DNA of 62,438 nt. Origin: a virus. Positions within the stretch are counted from its first letter, which is position 1, and each line of letters begins with the position of its first letter. The notes under the pieces were generated by a model. It saw nothing but the letters and a program-made list of their open reading frames with translations, searched no databases and was not told the DNA's origin. The stretch lies in the IMG/VR virus record IMGVR_UViG_3300050821_004048, positions 1 to 62,438 of that record. The stretch is one strand, 5' to 3'. Position numbers and translations under genes: made by a program. Shown here one piece after another: positions 30,369 to 38,728 of this stretch.

Positions 30369-30932
30369 TCACACCCCAGCTATGGTGAATGATGCCTGCA
30401 AGATCAACGTGTTAGTTGGAGTGACAGTGACCGTTGGGGAAAACGCCCAGTGATCTATGAGGAACCCTGACGAAGTACCACTAGTGGCGTTAGCGAAAAC
30501 CCCGGCTTCCGTAACCGTCCACGTTGTCGCCGGTGAAGGGAAATAGAACAGCCAGGTGGCCAGGGCATTGATGGACGGTGTGGCGGGGGAAGAAGCTCCG
30601 GCCCCCACAGTCTGCCTGCTGAGTTCGGTGAAGAGCGATGTGTTCGAGGCCGCTACGGTTCCTGTACCGGATCCCACGGCTCCCCACAGAGGAGTCAGAT
30701 ACGACGGACTTGTCACACCAAGATTCGCAGCCTGGTCCTGGATTCCGGACCACACCAGAGCCGCAGCGATGACGGTCAGGCCCGACGTACACATGATGTT
30801 GTCGCCCTCACGGAAGTCGACAACATTCTCGTTCTCGTCTAGAACTGTGAGGGACAGATGACCGTTGATCCCGAATACTGCCGGACTGGGATCGATCTTT
30901 TTTGGTGTCACGACCAACTGAAACTTCCCCAC
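30369..30932 (-). CDS. Minor tail protein
   Basis: 187 residues from a GTG at 30932. Beta-rich: GHLSLTVLDENENVVDFREG, then a small helical stretch (TSGLTVIAAALVWSG), TPLWGAVGSGTGTVAAS, ELSRQTVGAGA, and an end with TNTLILQASFTIAGV. The WGxxGxGxGTxxAxxxxTxL...R pattern is typical of tail-tip proteins in actinophages, often just after the hub gene. Probably part of the tail tip. Confidence 0.68.
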   Translation of the reverse strand: MGKFQLVVTPKKIDPSPAVFGINGHLSLTVLDENENVVDFREGDNIMCTSGLTVIAAALVWSGIQDQAANLGVTSPSYLTPLWGAVGSGTGTVAASNTSLFTELSRQTVGAGASSPATPSINALATWLFYFPSPATTWTVTEAGVFANATSGTSSGFLIDHWAFSPTVTVTPTNTLILQASFTIAGV

Positions 30933-31117
30933 TCTCCAGAATCCCAGTTCGGACCGACCTGGACGACTGCTGTCATCGTATCGTGTGAGGTCATGCCCTC
31001 GTTGGTTTCCGCAAACACACCGATAGCGGTAACGACTCCACCGGTCTGCTGGGTGTTCTGCTGGTTCAAAGCCCCTAGAACATCAACGAGTGTATACGGT
31101 CGGTAAACACCAGGCAC
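30908..31117 (-). CDS. Small tail-tip protein
   Basis: 69 residues from a GTG at 31117 (TAGGAGATGATCA upstream). Reads VYRPYTLVDVLGALNQQ, TGGVVTAIGVFAET, AVVQVGPNWDSGEW, suggesting a small beta protein that packs on the hub. It overlaps the next gene by 25 bases, so translation is probably coupled. No family recognised. Confidence 0.6.
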   Translation of the reverse strand: MPGVYRPYTLVDVLGALNQQNTQQTGGVVTAIGVFAETNEGMTSHDTMTAVVQVGPNWDSGEWGSFSWS

Positions 31118-31127
31118 TGATCATCTC

Positions 31128-32510
31128 CTACAGTCTGATGGCTGTTATCTGCGCCACACGATATCCGCCCGGACCAAAATTGATACTGTTGGAAATGACG
31201 ATAAATGTATCGTTGATCCCCGGTATATAGCTGTTCTCTGAATCAGGAATGAATTGATTAACAATTGTACACACCTGACCAGATCTAACCCATCCCAACC
31301 AGTCTTCCGAAGTAGAGAACGTGTATCTCTCCGCAGCGAACGAGTACTCAGTTCTTTGCCTCAGAGCACGTGCCAATGCCATGGGGACCGTGGTAAGAGA
31401 CGTATCGGAGATGTATTCGGAAAATACTCCTCCATTGGGTCCAGTATACGTGGCTTGAGAATTGAAATCGTTGGACTGAGCGATGATAGGAACCAAATAG
31501 TCGTACCACAGCCGGATGGTCTGTCCTGCGGGGGGGATAGTCTCTGCGATGAGGAACCACCCACCAACACTGTTCTGAGCGATTTGCCAGGGATCGGTAC
31601 TGGTCTGTCCGGCACTTACCGGAGTGACTGATGTAGGGACCCCATTGATCGACAGTACGGGAGATCCAGTGACAGTGAACCGCAAAGGCCACGACGACTG
31701 CACACCATTGGACTGCCAGATATCTGTAGGGGGATTACTTGTTGTACCGAAGGTGATCGCCTGGTTTGCACCCTGAACAAGAGTTCTGTTTCGGACAGAC
31801 GTACCATCCCATTCGTAGGAGAACCCACCCCCTACCTGGAAGTGACCTTCTGTAGTGGATCCTCCGACAGTAGGGCTGGTGGTGAAAGTGACACCACTGT
31901 TCTGCGCTGTTGTCGCATCGTAGAAGTGGAGGTTTCGGTTCTCGTCTACGTACCATCCGTACGGAGTAACCTGCCCGGCCAACTGCGCCAGATTCCTCCA
32001 CGCCTGAGACAACGTAGTGTAGTTAGATACGAAACTTGCAAGCTGCGGGCCCGGAGCTACAAACCCTCCGTTCGATGTGCTGGCAGCAGTGATTCCGCAG
32101 TTTGCCTGCTGGGTCAGGGAGATGACAATCTGGTCGACTGTCTGGCCGATGAAAGTCCCCTGCACGATCGCATTATCCGCATAGAATGTGTAATCAGTGC
32201 ATTGCAATTGCCATTCATTGCGGTTAGGACTGGTGACGTCCAGAACCGGATCATCAACTACTCCGGCGAACAGTGTTACCCCAGCGATGTTGTCGAAGAA
32301 CGAGATCTGACTGAATACCGGGATGTAGAAATTCGGTGTCGTCACATACTCATCGACAAGTGTGAGTGTCGCTGTGTCACCCTGGCGACCGAAATTCTGT
32401 GTGATCGTCGGAGTGGTGCTGACCCCCGACCAAGCGAGCTTGTTGCTGTAGTTGGTCGGGGATCCGCCGGGCGGTGTGATGGTCAGTGTGATGTTAGGAG
32501 TGGCGACCAT
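31128..32510 (-). CDS. Baseplate hub / tail-tip protein (gp27/Tal-like)
   Basis: 460 residues from ATG 32510. Early ITITPPGGSPTNYSNKLAW and RQGDTATLTLVDEYV, then FAGVVDDPVLDVTSPNRNEW, LQCTDYTFYADNAIVQG, TTLSQAWRNLAQLAGQVTPY, GWYVDENRNLHFYDA and a late SVRNRTLVQGANQAI. Short beta domains and the phrases VQCTDYxxYAD and YVDxNRxLHFY are typical of tail-hub proteins that sit under the tape measure and hold fibres. It follows the tape measure by three bases, which fits. A separate distal-tail (Dit) gene is not seen. Confidence 0.72.
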   Translation of the reverse strand: MVATPNITLTITPPGGSPTNYSNKLAWSGVSTTPTITQNFGRQGDTATLTLVDEYVTTPNFYIPVFSQISFFDNIAGVTLFAGVVDDPVLDVTSPNRNEWQLQCTDYTFYADNAIVQGTFIGQTVDQIVISLTQQANCGITAASTSNGGFVAPGPQLASFVSNYTTLSQAWRNLAQLAGQVTPYGWYVDENRNLHFYDATTAQNSGVTFTTSPTVGGSTTEGHFQVGGGFSYEWDGTSVRNRTLVQGANQAITFGTTSNPPTDIWQSNGVQSSWPLRFTVTGSPVLSINGVPTSVTPVSAGQTSTDPWQIAQNSVGGWFLIAETIPPAGQTIRLWYDYLVPIIAQSNDFNSQATYTGPNGGVFSEYISDTSLTTVPMALARALRQRTEYSFAAERYTFSTSEDWLGWVRSGQVCTIVNQFIPDSENSYIPGINDTFIVISNSINFGPGGYRVAQITAIRL

Positions 32511-32513
32511 GAA

Positions 32514-35500
32514 TTATGTCCTGATCCTTACGCCGCCGGATGGGAGGATCTGTGTGGCTACGCGGCGACCGAGCTTGTTCACCAACTGGTCCATGGCCTG
32601 GTCCCCCATCACCTGACTCCCCCGGAGGTCGAATACGACGCTCCCGCTGCTTGCTCCTGCTCCTCCACCAGCAGACAGGGCCGACAGGCCACCCCCAGCA
32701 CTGAGGGGGTTCAGGAGGTTCGCCTGAGCAGACCTAGCCAGACTGCTGGAAGCAGCCGCTACAAGGCCGGAGGAAGAATTCATACCGCTCGCCAGCATCT
32801 TACCGACATTAGCTCCAGCGATATCCATTCCGCCAGATCCGCTGAGAGGACCGGTCTTCGCCGGACTGTGGGGGAAGAAACTGCTGATGGTGCTAGCGAC
32901 CCCACTAATAGTACTGGTGATGCCTCCGACAGCTGATTTGATTCCGCTGATCAATCCCTTGATCAGGTTGGCCCCGGCATCATAAAGAAGCGTACCGAAA
33001 TTTGAAACCGCATCAGTGATGAATTTGATAATGTCGTGCCAGGCATCGGACAGAAGTTTGCCCATGTCATTCCAGGCTTGACCCCAGTGGCCGGTAATCA
33101 GATCCAGAACGATGGCTAGGATATTCTCTACGAAATGAATTCCGATAGTGACAGCATCGGAAATCAATCCCCAAGCCAACTTCAAAACATCTACTACTGC
33201 GCCCCAAACGATTTTCCAAACAGCAAGGATGTCCTTGAGGGTGGGAAGGATTACCAAGTTCCACGCAATGACCAGAATAGTTGCGATAATACCCCAGGCA
33301 ACCTTCCAGATATCCTCTATCTCAGTACCGTGCTGCTTCCACCAGGTGCTGAATTCATCTAGCCTTGCCTTCAGCCACTTCAATACATTGTCATCGAACC
33401 AGTGGACCAACTTTTCCACTTCTTTGACAAGGGTGTCCCAAGCGTCCTTGAAATCTTCCTTATGGGAATCGAACCAGCTGATGACATCTTTGATACCAGC
33501 AACGACTTTTGGAAGGATATCAGTACGGAACCAGTCGATAATGGCTCCAGCAGCAAACCACGCTACTTTGAAATTCGTCATCATGAATTTACCGACATCA
33601 TCAACAACCGTACGGAAAATCTTGAAATGCTGATATGCATACATTACTGCATACCCGAGACCGATGATAACCGTAGCAATCAGGATCTCAGGACCAGCGG
33701 CAACTGCCGCAGCAGTACCAAGAGCAATAATAGCTCCTACCAATACACCAGCTATGATGGCAGCCAATGCTTTAGCTGCAACAGCATTGTTAGACATCCA
33801 CTTGGCGGCATCAACAAAATATCCGGCAGCCTTCTGAACATAAGGAAGGAGAACCATACCGATCTTGACACCCAGAGCTTCCACACCGGCCTTGGCCTCG
33901 GACATCTGCTGAGCGAAAGTCTTTTGAATGGTATTCCAGTTGTCTACTTTGCCAGCAGACTTGTCAGCAGACTCCTGAATAGCAGCAACAGAATTGTTGA
34001 AATACAGCCCACCATCAGCGCTCAACATAAGAGCCGTACGAAGACCCACCTGCCCACCAGTCAACTTGGACAGAGCAGCGTTGAACGTCTGGGACACAGG
34101 AGTGTTGGCTGACACCAACTTGTTGAACGATCCCATTCCCTCGTTCAGTGTAAGGAACTGCTTACCCATCTTGTACTGCGTAGGATCAAGCGCACCAATA
34201 GCCTTGTTGTAATCGGTGACGCCAATGGCCCCTGACTGAAGCTTGTCTGCCAGATCCTTAATTGGACCAGGCATCTGGGAAAGCATAGTCTTAGCATTGG
34301 CAGCTGCATTGGTGGATTGTTGAAGGGTGTCGATAAATACCTGACCACCCTTTGTATTCTTACCGATGGCGTCAACCAGAATAGACAGAGTTCCGGAAAG
34401 ACCGTTCTTGCCAAGATTGTTTGACACGTCGTTCATGTTCAAGCCGAGCTGCTGCGCCTCGTCCGTCATGATAGACGTGGGCTTCTGCAAGGAAGTGATA
34501 AGATGGCCAAGGTTCTGGGTGGCCTGCTGCGCTGTCATGTTCTGCGACGTCATGGTGGCGATGGCGCCACCCACCTCAGCAAGACTGATCTTGGCAGACG
34601 CAGCGATAGGAACGACAGCACCAAGAGATGTCGTCAAATCCTGCATTCTCAAGTCACCAGCGGCTGTTGTGGCGATCAGCTCGTTCATAATCTTGGCAGC
34701 GTCGCCTGCTCCAGCACCATAGGCAACCATGGTACCAGCCAGCGTCTTGGTTGTGGTGTCCAGATTGGCGTTACCGACTTTGGCGCCCTCTGCCGCTACT
34801 CGCATAACATCCAGGCCGCCTTGTGCAACATGGAATCCGGCCGACTCCACGTGGTACATGGCAGTAGACAGATCATTAGCTGAAAATCCGACTTGAGCAG
34901 CCATGTCGATGAGGCCGTTTTGTACGGTTTTCAATGCACCAGCTGTTTCGCCAGCATCGGTCACCAGGTGGGTGGAAGAAGACTGGAAATCAGTGGCAGC
35001 CTTGACAGCCAGATACCCAGCAGCAGCAAAAGCCGCAGCAATACCCAAATAAGCCGTACTACTGGCTGACTTGGTAGTTGCTGCGGCCTCTTCATTCGTA
35101 CCGGCCGCAGCTTCTGCTACAGCAGCCTGCCGCTCCTGTGCGGCGGCCAGCTCTGTAGCCGCAGCCGCAGCCGCCGTATCAGCTGCTGCCAGCTGATCAG
35201 TGGCTGCGGCCAGAGCTTCGTCACCACCCAGACCACTGGCCCGGGTGTCCATCAAATTCTGCTCGGCAGCAGCCTGCTCCTGAGTCGCCAATGTCAGCTT
35301 GGCCTGAGACCCAGATACACGATCGTTGGCCAAGGACAGAGCATCTGCTCCAGAAGCAGTCTTGAGCAGACTGTCATCAATAGCTGCTCCTGCTTCATCT
35401 GCTATCCCCGCAGCACGAGCCATTGTGTCTGTGAAATCACTGATAACAGCAGCAGCACGCTCGAAGATGGATGAGGCTTTGTCCTGGGCATCCAGGATGG

Positions 35501-35528
35501 CCATGACGGTAAACGCCTCAAGACCCAC
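32514..35528 (-). CDS. Tape-measure protein
   Basis: 1004 residues from a GTG at 35528 (AGAGGAGAAAC upstream). Alternating helical Ala/Gln-rich N-terminus, then a TP901-type core (FQSSSTHLVTDAGETAGALK, GFSANDLSTAMYHVESAGFHV, AEGAKVGNANLDTTTKTLAG), a hydrophobic segment (ALAAIIAGVLVGAIIALGTA) and a Trp-rich C-terminal half. The length would set a tail of roughly 150 nm on the usual 0.15 nm per residue rule (inference). It is preceded by two frameshifted chaperone genes as expected. Confidence 0.95.
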   Translation of the reverse strand: MGLEAFTVMAILDAQDKASSIFERAAAVISDFTDTMARAAGIADEAGAAIDDSLLKTASGADALSLANDRVSGSQAKLTLATQEQAAAEQNLMDTRASGLGGDEALAAATDQLAAADTAAAAAATELAAAQERQAAVAEAAAGTNEEAAATTKSASSTAYLGIAAAFAAAGYLAVKAATDFQSSSTHLVTDAGETAGALKTVQNGLIDMAAQVGFSANDLSTAMYHVESAGFHVAQGGLDVMRVAAEGAKVGNANLDTTTKTLAGTMVAYGAGAGDAAKIMNELIATTAAGDLRMQDLTTSLGAVVPIAASAKISLAEVGGAIATMTSQNMTAQQATQNLGHLITSLQKPTSIMTDEAQQLGLNMNDVSNNLGKNGLSGTLSILVDAIGKNTKGGQVFIDTLQQSTNAAANAKTMLSQMPGPIKDLADKLQSGAIGVTDYNKAIGALDPTQYKMGKQFLTLNEGMGSFNKLVSANTPVSQTFNAALSKLTGGQVGLRTALMLSADGGLYFNNSVAAIQESADKSAGKVDNWNTIQKTFAQQMSEAKAGVEALGVKIGMVLLPYVQKAAGYFVDAAKWMSNNAVAAKALAAIIAGVLVGAIIALGTAAAVAAGPEILIATVIIGLGYAVMYAYQHFKIFRTVVDDVGKFMMTNFKVAWFAAGAIIDWFRTDILPKVVAGIKDVISWFDSHKEDFKDAWDTLVKEVEKLVHWFDDNVLKWLKARLDEFSTWWKQHGTEIEDIWKVAWGIIATILVIAWNLVILPTLKDILAVWKIVWGAVVDVLKLAWGLISDAVTIGIHFVENILAIVLDLITGHWGQAWNDMGKLLSDAWHDIIKFITDAVSNFGTLLYDAGANLIKGLISGIKSAVGGITSTISGVASTISSFFPHSPAKTGPLSGSGGMDIAGANVGKMLASGMNSSSGLVAAASSSLARSAQANLLNPLSAGGGLSALSAGGGAGASSGSVVFDLRGSQVMGDQAMDQLVNKLGRRVATQILPSGGVRIRT

Positions 35529-35733
35529 GATTGTTTCTCCTCTGCTGCGCCTGTTCTTCTCTTTGAATCATCTGCATGAAGAACAGGTAGTCCTGGATTT
35601 CCTGAGCAGGTCTGCGGCTCAGATCATCGCGAGTGAGGCCGAGGCTTTTCCAGAACTCTCTCTCGATCAGGAACGTGTTCAACGACGGGGGTCCTGCCGT
35701 CCCCATGCGGATCGCTGCTGACGTCTCCATCAC
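35518..35733 (-). CDS. Tail assembly chaperone, second (T-type) frame
   Basis: A 71-codon frame that overlaps the upstream chaperone frame by about 110 bases. Its product (FLIEREFWKSLGLTRDDLSR, PAQEIQDYLFFMQMIQREEQ) is the typical C-terminal extension made by ribosomal frameshifting. The frame is offset +1 (equivalently -2) from the first, and a run ACCCCCG lies at 35692-35686, where tRNA-Pro could slip back two bases and pair again with CCC. A GTG at 35733 could also start it alone. Confidence 0.72.
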   Translation of the reverse strand: MMETSAAIRMGTAGPPSLNTFLIEREFWKSLGLTRDDLSRRPAQEIQDYLFFMQMIQREEQAQQRRNNRGS

Positions 35734-36091
35734 GAAACTGCTGGGACTCCTCAGAACTCCGTGGAGAGTTCATTGAGTCCACCGCCTCCCATAGCTGGTC
35801 GAAAATGACCCCCGGGAGATTCTGAATGCTTCGCAGAGTGAGAGGCCAGATCGTACCGTCCTCGTCATCCAGATTCCAAGCGGAGACGGCCGCGAGAACG
35901 GACAGCTGACGGAACTTGGCGACATCCGGATTAGGTACGGTCTTGCCGTCCACAAAAGTCATGGCGGACAGAGACCGCTCGGCAGCCTCCCTCCCACCCT
36001 GACTCACGTGTTCCAGAATATCGACCCAGTAGTCCCGCTCGGAATCCACGACAATACGCTTGACCCCGGAATAGACGGAGAGAAAACCCAT
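35624..36091 (-). CDS. Tail assembly chaperone, first (G-type) frame
   Basis: 155 residues from ATG 36091 (AAGAGGCAGCG upstream). Position between tail tube and tape measure, size and the overlap with a second frame identify the G/GT pair that coats the tape measure during tail assembly. The start MGFLSVYSGVKRIVVDSERD and the region LSVLAAVSAWNLDDEDGTIW are in keeping with actinophage G proteins. The last 35 codons are also the frameshift region. Confidence 0.82.
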   Translation of the reverse strand: MGFLSVYSGVKRIVVDSERDYWVDILEHVSQGGREAAERSLSAMTFVDGKTVPNPDVAKFRQLSVLAAVSAWNLDDEDGTIWPLTLRSIQNLPGVIFDQLWEAVDSMNSPRSSEESQQFRDGDVSSDPHGDGRTPVVEHVPDRERVLEKPRPHSR

Positions 36092-36104
36092 CGCTGCCTC
36101 TTTC

Positions 36105-37325
36105 TTAGTAGTTCAGGTAGACGTTGTTGATGACAGTGGCCTGCACAGTGAATTGCGAAGACCCAGTCAAAGGACGGGAAGCTTCAAAGCTGATGGTCGA
36201 CATGATCACGTCTTCCATCTTCACGTCGTTGGCGAACTTGTTGAGAACGATCTGCGGCAGGGTGACGGTTACGGTTCCAGCACTGGACGGGTGCACAAGA
36301 GTGAATACCAGGGATCCCAGGGTCCCATTCTGCATACGGGTGAAGTCACCGTATGTGGCATCGTTCAGGCTGGACCACACTACATCGAATGTACCCGAAG
36401 TGTGGACGGTGACCGGCGTGATGAACGAAGGTCCGTGGTTCCCGGAATAGGTGTAGGTCTCCTTGAGACCGTTATCCACCGAAATGCTGATGTTCTGGGC
36501 ATCGTACCGTGCATTGGAAAAGGCGGTGAGTGTTGCTTCCGCGAATACGAATGGTACTTCGTTGGTAATAGAGACGGTTGTGGGACTGGTAAGGATCGCC
36601 ACTGACTGACCCATCAAGTCAGCCGTGATATCAGCCGGGTTGTTACCTACCGGAACCTTCAGATCGAACTTGTTAACTCGGCAGCCTGCGAACTGGAGGC
36701 TTTGGAACGATCCGAGGTTCTTCTCCACAGTCAGTGACGGAAGCGTGTTCGTCTGACTGATTGTGTGGGTGTACGGGGCAACCACACCGACGACCGCAGC
36801 AGCTGTAAGGTGGGCATACGTGAGCGGCTGGTCCAGAGTGAACGTCGTACCGCTAACTGTGATCTTGCGGCATTCCGCAGTCGTGGTAGGTCCGGATCCG
36901 TTCACATCGATCTGAACGACCTGACCGGTAGTAAACCCTGATGCTGATGCAACAGTAATTGTCGTAGCTCCGGCTGACACTCCGCCGTTGAGAGTGGTGG
37001 ATCCGGTTCCCACCGTTCCTGTGACACCAAGAGAAGGCTGTGCGTCGGCTCCGATCGAAGCGACCAGAAGTTCCATGGCGTTCGACGGGAACAGAGGTCC
37101 GGCGACAGCTCCATGGAACTTGTACTCGCCGTACATGTTGTAGACCTGGAGGTCTCTCATCGCCTGCATGACGTGCGGCGAGAACCAGCCAGGATCCATC
37201 TCCATGGTGTTGCTGGTCATGGGAAGGAACGTAGTGGCTGCTACCGGAGTGCCGAAGGTTACTTCCTTGGCGATTCCGGTAGCAGAGAGGGAACCGTAAC
37301 GCTCGATAACTGTCGGAAACGGCAT
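36105..37325 (-). CDS. Major tail (tube) protein with an inserted domain
   Basis: 406 residues from ATG 37325 (AAGGAGAATCT upstream). It begins TGIAKEVTFGTPVAATTFLP, as in tail tube proteins, and has a large beta content throughout. Residues about 100-170 (TTLNGGVSAGATTITVASAS, GFTTGQVVQIDVNG, LDQPLTYAHL) look like a small inserted beta domain that is also present in the neck protein 38729-39688. Just upstream of the chaperones and tape measure, as expected. It forms the tail tube. Confidence 0.85.
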   Translation of the reverse strand: MPFPTVIERYGSLSATGIAKEVTFGTPVAATTFLPMTSNTMEMDPGWFSPHVMQAMRDLQVYNMYGEYKFHGAVAGPLFPSNAMELLVASIGADAQPSLGVTGTVGTGSTTLNGGVSAGATTITVASASGFTTGQVVQIDVNGSGPTTTAECRKITVSGTTFTLDQPLTYAHLTAAAVVGVVAPYTHTISQTNTLPSLTVEKNLGSFQSLQFAGCRVNKFDLKVPVGNNPADITADLMGQSVAILTSPTTVSITNEVPFVFAEATLTAFSNARYDAQNISISVDNGLKETYTYSGNHGPSFITPVTVHTSGTFDVVWSSLNDATYGDFTRMQNGTLGSLVFTLVHPSSAGTVTVTLPQIVLNKFANDVKMEDVIMSTISFEASRPLTGSSQFTVQATVINNVYLNY

Positions 37326-37334
37326 AGATTCTCC

Positions 37335-37610
37335 TTAGATGGCCGGAGCGTCAGCAGCAGTTTCCTGCCCGTCAGCTGAATTGGTGTCGGCAGAGGTATC
37401 ACCATCTACCGAAGCTGAGGAATTACGGCGACGACTCTTGGCTACCGGCTCGTCAGCAAGAGAATCAGTGACTTCTTCGATGTCGATTCGAACGGTGTAC
37501 CCAGCAGATTCGTCGTCGGGAACATCGAACTCGTCCCCCGGAAGAAGTTCGTACCCCTTGTCTACAAACGTGGTAGGAGTATGTCCGATGTAGCGAAGAC
37601 GCAAAATCAT
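37335..37610 (-). CDS. Small protein of the neck region
   Basis: 91 residues from ATG 37610, overlapping the upstream stop. A basic first 20 residues with RLRYIGHTPTTFVDKGYELL, then LPGDEFDVPDDESAGYTV, and a low-complexity acidic tail of Ser, Ala, Asp and Thr (SVDGDTSADTNSADGQETAA). Such small proteins lie between connectors and tail tube in many actinophages; function unknown. Confidence 0.62.
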   Translation of the reverse strand: MILRLRYIGHTPTTFVDKGYELLPGDEFDVPDDESAGYTVRIDIEEVTDSLADEPVAKSRRRNSSASVDGDTSADTNSADGQETAADAPAI

Positions 37611-38065
37611 GCCTTTCTGAACTGTGCTTCTACGTTGTCTTTGAAACTCTGTGCAATCAGTGGAGAAAGCCGCATCATGGCATTGCGGGCAAAAGGATTC
37701 GGCTTGGTACCAGGGTGATTGACCATGGCGGAATACACCAGATCCCCTCCCCGTGCTACAAATCGAAGACGTCTGGCATTGCGTGGAAGAATGACGTGCG
37801 GAGCAGTACCGTTCTCCACATAGGAAGCATACGGAACATCACTGCCGAACTCTAGAGCGATACTGGATAGTCCGGAAGCCCTACGGAATTTGATGGAATC
37901 CCGCAGACGACCACTTCCAGTCCCCTTGCCAACCGGGGCTTCCGCTCTGAGTTCGGCTTCCACGATAGGACCCATTTCGTTGGCCCATTCTCTGGAAGCC
38001 TGGATCCAGCTGAACCGCTGGAATATGCTGGAGTTTCCCGGATCGAATTCCATACGGTACGTCAT
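37607..38065 (-). CDS. Neck protein, HK97 gp10-like
   Basis: 152 residues from ATG 38065 (ATGA overlap with the upstream stop); the longer reading to 38164 has no better site. The phrases RAEAPVGKGTGSGRLRDSIK and DVPYASYVENGTAPHVI are the signature of the HK97 gp10-like family, which closes the head-to-tail joint. LRFVARGGDLVYSAMVNHPG, typical of that fold, follows. It assembles at the neck together with the 38062 and 38729 products. Confidence 0.85.
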   Translation of the reverse strand: MTYRMEFDPGNSSIFQRFSWIQASREWANEMGPIVEAELRAEAPVGKGTGSGRLRDSIKFRRASGLSSIALEFGSDVPYASYVENGTAPHVILPRNARRLRFVARGGDLVYSAMVNHPGTKPNPFARNAMMRLSPLIAQSFKDNVEAQFRKA

Positions 38066-38505
38066 GCCTGCAACACCTCCATGACATCCATAGCGATGCG
38101 GGACGAGTAGTAGAGCATGCGAAGCGTGGCCGGGGTTCGCTCCGGAGGGTACTCCAGATCCCATGATTCACCAATAGACTGAACCTGGGACACTTGCCCT
38201 GTGGTGGGATCGGTTATTACCACGGGCATCGTTGTGGACCAGAGCTTTGTCAGAACGGCATCGATGATAAGAGGGAATTCCTGGTCCACGTTGGAGTCGT
38301 CCGGTGTGGTCAGGTATACCAGGTAGATATCGATGGTCCAGTCCAGCCTCTTGAATCCGGCAGCCGGGGCGATACCTCGCGGCATCGTCTGGCGTTTGCC
38401 TCGATTCCGTGCACCCCAGATGTACGCACGGGGACCATCTATGTCTTCCACCGTAGGTGGCGTGATATATGCCTCGATCGGCTGTGCGATAGTAGGTACC
38501 GCCAA
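38062..38505 (-). CDS. Neck/tail-terminator-like protein; start uncertain, possibly ATT 38553
   Basis: At least 147 residues. The annotated start is TTG 38505, but the frame stays open upstream, and the codons from ATT 38553 read IPLNSIQIYVAGLLDGLA, which joins smoothly to the first beta strand of related neck proteins. A weak SD-like GGTGGTG precedes ATT. The protein has PPTVEDIDGPRAYIWG, LDWTIDIYLVYLTTPDDSNV and SWDLEYPPERTPATLRMLYY, in line with a tail terminator or head-completion protein. Function inferred from order: portal, capsid, connectors, this gene, then gp10-like. Confidence 0.7.
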   Translation of the reverse strand: MAVPTIAQPIEAYITPPTVEDIDGPRAYIWGARNRGKRQTMPRGIAPAAGFKRLDWTIDIYLVYLTTPDDSNVDQEFPLIIDAVLTKLWSTTMPVVITDPTTGQVSQVQSIGESWDLEYPPERTPATLRMLYYSSRIAMDVMEVLQA

Positions 38506-38557
38506 GCCGTCCAGAAGACCGGCTACGTATATCTGAATTGAGTTGAGAGGAATATTA

Positions 38558-38725
38558 TCACCACCGACCTTTAGGAGCGTTCACAGTACGTCCACGGAAA
38601 AGCTTGCTGATGACTCTTTTAGAAAGCTTCTTAGTGGCACCCGAACGTCGATGCACAGTTTTTGCTTTCACTTTGGAAGCATGAGAACTAGTACTAGAGC
38701 GACGGGGAACCTTGGGAGTGGCCAT
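38558..38725 (-). CDS. Small strongly basic protein
   Basis: 55 residues from ATG 38725, shorter than common annotation cut-offs. Extremely basic with Lys/Arg/Ser/Thr throughout (TPKVPRRSSTSSHASKVK, HRRSGATKKLSKRVISK, FRGRTVNAPKGRW). It may bind DNA near the head vertex or neutralise charge in the neck. The gene lies between two neck genes with a tight fit on both sides and its frame has no stop, which supports it. Confidence 0.62.
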   Translation of the reverse strand: MATPKVPRRSSTSSHASKVKAKTVHRRSGATKKLSKRVISKLFRGRTVNAPKGRW

Positions 38726-38728
38726 GAA

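Noticed and set aside
31842-32936. 364-codon rightward open frame opposite the tail-hub and tape-measure genes
   Set aside because: It spans two real genes on the other strand and has no support of its own.
35518-35733. Standard -1 frameshift in the tail chaperones
   Set aside because: The second frame is offset +1, equal to -2, so a -1 slip would not reach it.
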